From Morchella semilibera (taxonomy: Eukaryota; Ascomycota; Pezizomycetes; Pezizales; Morchellaceae): a stretch of 64,000 bases of DNA. The notes below the pieces were generated by a model, which did no database searches, was not told where the DNA came from, and worked only from the letters and a program-made list of their open reading frames with translations. A program made the translations under genes and the position numbers. This document shows positions 57,685 through 64,000 of this stretch, in pieces. The stretch is from assembly GCA_009192285.1 (NCBI GenBank), contig WBVU01000004.1:620001-684000 (forward strand), written 5' to 3'. Each line of letters starts with the position of its first letter. Position 1 is the first letter of the stretch.

Positions 57685-57997
57685 TTAATGTTACACAAAG
57701 CCCACAATGACTTCATGCAAGATCACTCGCTCCTAGTGTGTAACGTGATACAGTCACGGACGCATAGCTTTGATTTTTTTGGACAGGCGTACCCATAAGT
57801 ATATATCCTTTAGAACTTTAACCGTCTATGAACATTTCCTTCCTATATAAATAATTACAGGAAAATTGTTTTGACCTACTTAATAGAAACCATTACCCAA
57901 AACCAAGAAAAGCGGTAGGTGAAGCAGTTTAAGAGATTTAGGCTTGCATCCCTTCAGGAAAGCAGCGATACCTCATAACCTGCGACAAAATATTACA

Positions 57998-59495
57998 CTA
58001 TGCCCTAGCAAGTGCGGCTGACCACGCAGGGTTACTCTTCATTTCTCTAATCTTTTGCGCAAGAGCCTCGATCTCAGCCTCATCTTGAGGCTCGGCCTTG
58101 AAGCCGATCTCATCAATAATGTGGCCCCATTCATGACGTTCTTTACCATATACAATGCCCTTGAGCCAGTTCTTAAGCAACGATGTATATTTCCCAGCCT
58201 TTTCAAGGGGCTGGATATCGACACCGCGGAAGTGGATGCCAACAACAGAGGTAACAAAGTACTGGAACCAAAATAAGCCAATGTAAATATATATATATAA
58301 AAATCGAAATGAGGACCGAGGGGACTTACGGCAGTGCCGGCAGCAAATGTTTCCAGAAGACGACCTTCCTGGGCGGCCATAACCACCTCATGCATTGTAT
58401 ATTTTCTCTCGACAACTTCCAAACCCTCAATTTCACCTTCAGTGCCAGTCAAGCGGGCCCGGGCAAGCTCAAGTAAACTTCGTCTAGTGACACCATCAAG
58501 GATGATCTTGTCGTCCAGGGGAGCAGTGACAAGTTCCAACTTATTTGTCTCCTTGTTACGCCAGATGACAAAGAAGTTACTGGCGCCAGCTTCAGTAACA
58601 AGGCAAGACTTGTCAAAGAGCCAAAGAATCTGATCGTATCCCCTAGATTGGGCCTCTTTCTGGGCCATCAGGGAAGGGCCATAGTTGCTATAATCCGAGT
58701 CATTAGCTATGAGTCATATAAACAAAAAAGAGCCTGTGTAACTCACGCTCCAACCTTGGCATAGCCAAAACCACCGGGCCAAGCACGAATTGAATTTTCA
58801 CTACTAGCAAGCAACTTCATAGGCTTTGTATCTAGTATCGGGAACAAGGCGGCGACAATGAACAGTCTTGCCTCTCTAGGTTTTTGCACCCCCAATGCCA
58901 CTCCAGTCCCGATCATGGTAGGACGAACATAAATGCAAGTCCCTGGCTTTGGCAGCCACTTTGGTGCGTCATAAGCAATCAGGGTCTTGATAAGCTTCTC
59001 TAATTCTGATGGGGGAAAACTTGGCAACGCAATTCTTGTGCTGGACATCAGCATTCTAGCTGCGTTGCGGTTTGGACGGAACATTCTTAATGCACCATCG
59101 TAACCACGATACGCCTTGAGACCTTCAAAGCATTCGGTGGCATACTGCAAACACGAAGCAGTAGGCATGAGGTCTTCCATTGGCCCGTATGGTTTCAGTT
59201 CGGGGGCCTCCCAGCCAGTTTTGTCAGTCCATTTCGCGGTGATCCAATGATCAGTGCAAACATCCTGATTCCCCCATTCGACCCCGGAAACGTCGTCAAT
59301 AAAAGGTCTTGGGTTCTTGGTAATGGTGATCTTTAATTTTGAAGCATCAAGCTCAGGGAGGCTGGGAGTCGAGGATGAATTGACAGGAGCGGCGGCGGTC
59401 TCAACAATTTTTGTTTCAGTGCGGTTATGAACGGCAATTGATGACGCAATTGCGGACTCTGTAAGGGATTGCTGGATAGCTGATGGAGGTGACAT
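57998..59495 (-). CDS. Branched-chain amino acid aminotransferase
   Basis: This PLP enzyme interconverts Leu/Ile/Val and their 2-oxo acids. Three exons (59495-58747, 58687-58330 and 58261-57998) give 456 aa in phase. An N-terminal extension of about 50 residues, rich in Ser/Ala/Thr, may be a mitochondrial presequence but is not strongly basic. Family motifs are LQYATECFEGLKAYRG, RMFRPNRNAARM, YVRPTMIGTG, then the active-site lysine in GGFGYAKVGA|NYGPSLMAQ (about Lys247), LTEAGASNFF-type (here CLVTEAGASNFFVIW), LDGVTRRSLLELAR, and the C-terminal VVGIHFRGVDIQPL. The lysine lies just before intron 1. All residues expected of fungal BAT1/BAT2 enzymes are present; which compartment it serves is uncertain. 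Confidence 0.94.
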
Positions 59496-62400
59496 CGTTT
59501 ACGGGTAGTAACAGGAGTTCCAATTTGGAGGAATATGACACTGATAGAAGAGAATAGGACGAACGTATATAGTACAGATAATTCCTACGCAGCAGAAATG
59601 AGAGGTGGACGTACGCTCCCTCTTAAATACATATCCTCCCTAACGGCTCGTGACTCAAACCCCCTAACCTACTATTTCGGTGGCCCCTTCCACAAATTCC
59701 CCCACATCCGACCCCGTTCTTGGTCTGGCCCGGCGGAAGGAGATAGGGATAATAGGGCTTTTGCGCGCGGTCTGGTGGTTAGCTAGGCGGCAATTGTGGA
59801 GCATGGTGCACCAAGCAGAATCTACAGCGGGTGATCGAGGTTCCCGGGCAAGTATAACAACAAACGACGTCGTTGTCTACTATTATCTTATCTCGGACGC
59901 ATCCTGTGACGCTATTCTGAGCTACTCTTGTCGAATCGGGATCAACTTTCTTTTTTCACAGGGTTCTGGAAGCATGAAATGATAGATGAGACCGTGCCTA
60001 AGCGATTGTACCCGGGACTTCTCCCCCCACAAGCCAACTCCGACTGTCTCAATTGAGAAGGTTGATACACACAAGAAGGAGCCTCGCTGGATTCTTTCAG
60101 TTCGGATGTTAAGCCGCAATGGATGGTTAATATTTATCCGTTGCAAAACGCAGGTTCTCCCGCTGTGGTACGATTATTAGGTATTGACTCATTGTCATAT
60201 CAGTACATGTACCTATAGTGATCAAAAAAAAAAAAAAAAAAAAAAAAAAAACTAGGGAATTGAGGTATGAAGGACGTGGGGGACGAACTACGAAACGACG
60301 AATGGTCTGTGGGGGGCCACATGAGATTATTATAATATACTTCAAGATTTTTGCTCAGAAAGAAAAACTGATAAATAGTCATTTACTACATGTACTTATT
60401 AACACGGTAGATCTAGAGAACAGCTACGGTAGCACCTACTACATATAAAGTCGACAACCATTTTGTGTCACAGCGGTTAGAAGTCGTGGCCAAGTCAATC
60501 TCAGATCGGCAGATAAGACTTCGGAACCGAATATCTTAATCCTGAATAGGACATTTAATAGCGAAATCCGAAAATGGAAAGTGTCTAATACAGATATATA
60601 TGTTCATAAAAACCTGGCAAGTACCGGTACGCCATATAAACCTGCTAAAATAGTTACAACCTCTAACAGAAATAATCTCAGGTATTGCACCTGATAATAA
60701 GTTCTGGTAGTACGTACGGGTTCTAAGATTTAGGGGTACGTGATGTTATTTCTGTCACCTAAGTACAGTGCTTTCTAGATAACTGGCACATACTCGGGGC
60801 AGGCAAATAGAACCTGAACATAAAAACGCGCTAGCAGGGGTCAAAGTGGTGGCTACCAGAAAAGAGATATCCAGGTCCTTCTTGCCTGCCCCGAGTATAA
60901 AAATAAACTACACATTGGAGTTGATTCCGCCATGCATATCGACCTAGCGCATAGATACTGGAGAGATTCGCTATTCTTATTTGGAACTCACCCATGGGAT
61001 ATTCAAGACATGGCTGGGGTTTTATAATTTCACGGTCCATAAGACACAACCCAGTGCGGGACTGCACATATGTCCTTAAACATTAAGGCGATGTCTCTAG
61101 TAGGTGTCGGCCACCTGCGAAATCTGAATTGACCCAGATTTGCGGCGCGTGGGAACACCAAACCAGGTTTTCACTCACAAACAAACGATTCGGTGGCGCA
61201 GTAAATTGGGATGTTGGTAACTCGCTGGACCCACGATTTGGGGCATGATATAAAAGAGTGTAGGTATGTTCTATGTAGCCACTCGCCCCTGTCTAATAAT
61301 TACAATAAGTGGTTAGCATGAACAGTCATAACTCTCGGGGTAGTAGAGCACGCAGGTACAATACTTACAATCGTCACATGCTGGAGACCGTTTTGAACAA
61401 TTTACTCAAGCTCAATCTCCTGGTTTGTTTGATTGGTTGCTCCCTTTCCAGTGATTAAAACCAAACATGTCTTAGTTTTGTCTTGTCTCAGGTGCCAAGT
61501 TTATTTAAAAGCTTGGTGAGTCGCTTTGTGTGCAAGGAGAGACACCACACCGCGCCGTACTGGGGCCAACGGCGCAACAGCAAGTCTACATAATCTCGTG
61601 CAAGTGTTAATTCGGACGCCTCAGCTCTCTACATAATCTCCCTACCCCCTCTCCTCTTAGAAAACACAAAAGAATAAACAAATAAAACGAGGAGGTCATG
61701 TCTAACTAATTCACATAACTTAAGTGCAACCGCTGCACAGTAGTACGGTAGAGCAAACGCGAAAATAGCGGTGCTCGTAATTATCACTCCACCTGCTACC
61801 AACTCCATCTAGAGCAGTATGTCTCAAATTCTCCTTCTCCCACGTGCACACTTTTCCACACCAGGTAACGGTGCCTTTGCCCTTTTCTCGATCATTCAAC
61901 TTCACCGATGATCCTCCCCGCCGGCATGTGCAGCGGTTTCATGCCTCTTTGCCTCCTCCACCAGTTAGAGCATCTGATCATTTCCTCATCCATCAGAAAC
62001 CAGTATTTCCTTTTACATGTCGGATAGTTGAGTCAGCCCCTTCCTTTCCTTTTTTTCCTTTCTAGATGCGTGGGTACAGAAATCGAGGGGGAAGTTGAAA
62101 GAGACACTATTGGAAGTTGTGAAACATATTTATACTGTGAATGGAACATCGAGGCTGCAGTAGCCCTAGCCCCTCCCCTTCTCTCTACGATGAGGTCGGT
62201 GACAGTGGGTATTCTGAGGAAATTTAGGTAGAAGGATAGAAAACTTTATAAGTGAATATGTAGTTTATAGTGTAGTAAATGTCTAATGCAAAGTCCAACA
62301 AAAGAAATTTGTAGCAAAGTAAAGGTTCTTCAAAAAAAAAAATAACTCCAAAAAGAAAGAAAAAATGTCAAAATACTCGCTCCAAATGCTTCCCAACGCC

Positions 62401-62552
62401 GGTTTGTTATACACACGAATACATTAGACGTAAAAGAGTCCTCATAAGCCATAAAGTCTTTGAAAATGAAAATGGAAATGAAATATAAAACGAACGCCGG
62501 AGGGAGTCGACCCAAAAGGAAAGAAGGATGATAAAAGAAAATTGGTTTACGC
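59496..62552. other. 3-kb gene-poor region
   Basis: Holds the upstream region of the aminotransferase, a 28-bp A run at 60223-60250, a MITE at 60793-60895 and the 3' flank of the bZIP gene. ORFs here are short and lack motifs. Confidence 0.45.
60793..60895. mobile_element. MITE with perfect 14-bp TIRs and TA flanks
   Basis: CTCGGGGCAGGCAA (60793-60806) is exactly mirrored by TTGCCTGCCCCGAG (60882-60895), each bounded outside by TA (60791-60792, 60896-60897). The 103-bp element has no ORF. The first four bases are CTCG, as in the 15826-15946 element, but the rest differs, so it is a separate family. Confidence 0.75.
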
Positions 62553-63943
62553 TTACCTAGCAAACGCTTCACCAACTTCCCAGCTTCTTGCTTCCCATGG
62601 GGTCTGTCCCCAAACCCCCCAGCTCTCGTACATCCCATGACATATTTTTGTCTCATCTAGATAATTTCCTGTTTTCTCCCCTTCCGCTGCATAGTCTAAT
62701 AATCGATCCCGAAACCCCTTGAATGGGACCATATCAATATATGGATGATGTTCAATCTCTAACTGCTTCTTCGTCGGTAACAAATCTTCCGTTCCATCTG
62801 GTAGTGAAACTGGGCTAGGACTATTGAATGGGGAGGTAGCGTCATCATCTAGCATAGTCTTTTTGGAAATTTGTAGTATTTTGGCAATCTCAAGAGAGGC
62901 ATTAAAGAGTGTGGAGTAATTCAGTGTAAGATAAAAATCGTCTCGTGGGAGTGGTGCATTCAGATGAAATGGATTGGGGTTGACAATCGGGCTTGCGGAA
63001 TAGTTTGGCGGGAGGTCAGGAAATCCCAGATGCTCAGAATCACTAATATCGCGGCTCTGGGGTACGTTGGGGCGGTACGAAGTATGGGTAGTCGGACTCG
63101 AATCTTCACCACGAGAAAACGTGTGAGTTAGCGGCAACGATGAGTCGGTTTGGAGGGAGGAGATGTACGCTTGGATTTGTGGCGGCGATGTAGCTGGTTC
63201 TGAGACCGGGTGAGAATGAGGTGTAATAGCGTATGCAGGCTGAGGACTGGTATGGTAGTAAGGCTGTGCCAAGTGCTCGTAGGATTGTTGCTGCTGTTGA
63301 GGATATGCCTGAGGGTTCCATGCTGAAAGTTGCTCGGGTTCTCTGATGCTCTGATGCCTGGCTTCAAATAGTGGGCCAAAGTCACCCATAGTATAGATGC
63401 TTCTAGGGGAGGCTGTAGCTCTGGTAGACTGCGTTGAAACACTTGATACAGTAGCTTCTTGACTTGAGGGTCTACTCTCCAGATTGCTAATCTTGGTAGC
63501 TCTGACCGGGTGCCCACTCCCACTTTTCTTCTCAATCCTTCCAGATGTGGTGCCAGCCTCGGTGGTAGATTGCTTCTTCTTCTTCTTTAATGGGCTAGCT
63601 GATGATGATGTTGTGCTACTTGTGGCTCCAGCTTGACGTTCCAACTCTTCAAGTCTTTGGCGGAGTTTACGGCCTTAGTACGGATGTTAGATGATGATCG
63701 GAAGCAGCCGGGATCAAAAGGTCGCAAAGGAAAGTGAACTCACGATAATTCCTTTGGGCCAACCTATTCTGAATTTTTCTGCGCTCGTTCAAGTCTGTGA
63801 CTTTTCTCCAGTCATCATCCTCAGTTTCCATGACTTCTGAGCTATCATAACCGTTGCCTGAGATGACGAGTTAGTAAGAGGCATCGAGATAGCAGGGTAC
63901 GTTTGCGGGATTTATTACCACTACGACCAAATCTGATAGACAT
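62553..63943 (-). CDS. bZIP transcription regulator with DUF3425-type C-terminus
   Basis: Three exons (63943-63919, 63857-63744 and 63673-62553) are in phase and give about 419 aa. The bZIP basic region spans the second intron: DLNERRKIQNRLAQRNY|RRKLRQRLEELERQ, with the NxxAQxxYR core of fungal AP-1-like factors. A long Ser/Pro/Gln-rich middle follows. The C-terminal part (about residues 280-415) shows LEIAKILQIS, then LEIEHHPYIDMVPFKGFRDRLL and SWGVWGQTPWEARSWEVGEAF, typical of the DUF3425 domain in fungal stress and secondary-metabolism regulators. The stop (AGG TAA) overlaps a good donor (AG|GTAAGC at 62556/62555), so a further exon is possible, though none encoding the usual continuation was found downstream. 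Its promoter runs off the right edge of the window. Confidence 0.85.
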
Positions 63944-64000
63944 TTCTGAAGTTGGATATAGAATGATTTTCTGGCTCGTTCAAACCTTGGGTGTTGTAAC

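Larger units (their letters stand above)
55161..57997. other. 2.8-kb gene-poor region with two mobile elements
   Basis: Begins with a polypyrimidine tract (55228-55310) likely in the SNF2 3' region. It holds the short retroposon-like insert (55584-55663) and a Tourist-like MITE (57459-57684). No gene is supported; the 185-codon ORF at 55218 is driven by Phe/Leu/Ser codons in pyrimidine-rich DNA. Confidence 0.5.

Noticed and set aside
1-64000. CRISPR arrays, bacterial operons or a viral insertion
   Set aside because: Genes carry spliceosomal introns and eukaryotic families throughout; no regularly spaced repeats and no viral replication or capsid genes were seen.

Overview
The window is eukaryotic nuclear DNA from a filamentous ascomycete (Pezizomycotina). 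The evidence is compact genes with many short GT-AG introns (mostly 45-80 nt), and fungal families such as SPC24, FIS1, IMP2, ARH1, a Spo71/Mug56-like sporulation protein and a bZIP protein with a DUF3425-type C-terminus. The roomy, AT-rich, MITE-laden intergenic DNA would suit a Pezizomycetes-like repeat-rich genome, but nothing in the sequence fixes the species. I see no rRNA, convincing tRNA, CRISPR array or intact transposase.

Layout. 1-7.7 kb: AT-rich, gene-poor, with several miniature inverted-repeat elements. 7.7-13.6 kb: PMS1 (mismatch repair, minus), a macrodomain protein (plus) and a small unknown gene (plus). 13.6-18.7 kb: gene-poor, two more foldback elements. 18.7-26.5 kb: ARH1 ferredoxin/adrenodoxin reductase (minus), a METTL16-type RNA m6A methyltransferase (plus), L-2-hydroxyglutarate dehydrogenase (minus) and a small leucine-zipper protein (minus). 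26.5-31.1 kb: low-complexity DNA. 31.1-42.0 kb: a PH-domain protein (plus), a Crinkler-like header/PD-(D/E)XK/kinase fusion (plus) and a Spo71-like multi-PH protein (plus). 42.5-46.7 kb: IMP2 (minus), SPC24 (minus) and FIS1 (plus); the last two are divergent neighbours. 47.9-55.2 kb: an RNF126-like RING-H2 ligase and a Rad5/HLTF-like SNF2-RING ATPase (both plus). 55.2-64 kb: mitochondrial-type branched-chain aminotransferase (minus), gene-poor DNA, and a bZIP regulator (minus) that begins just inside the right edge.

There is no cluster logic: these are mostly independent housekeeping genes. Several act in mitochondria (ARH1, L2HGDH, IMP2, FIS1, probably BCAT) and two in genome maintenance (PMS1, the SNF2-RING protein). 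The standout is the Crinkler-type gene at 35.4-37.3 kb, which has a near-perfect 173-bp foldback MITE immediately upstream. Three genes (METTL16-like, Crinkler-like, Spo71-like) show one-base frame mismatches next to mononucleotide runs, which points either to assembly/homopolymer errors or to decay. I worked out exon structures by hand from conserved protein motifs and phase-consistent splice sites.
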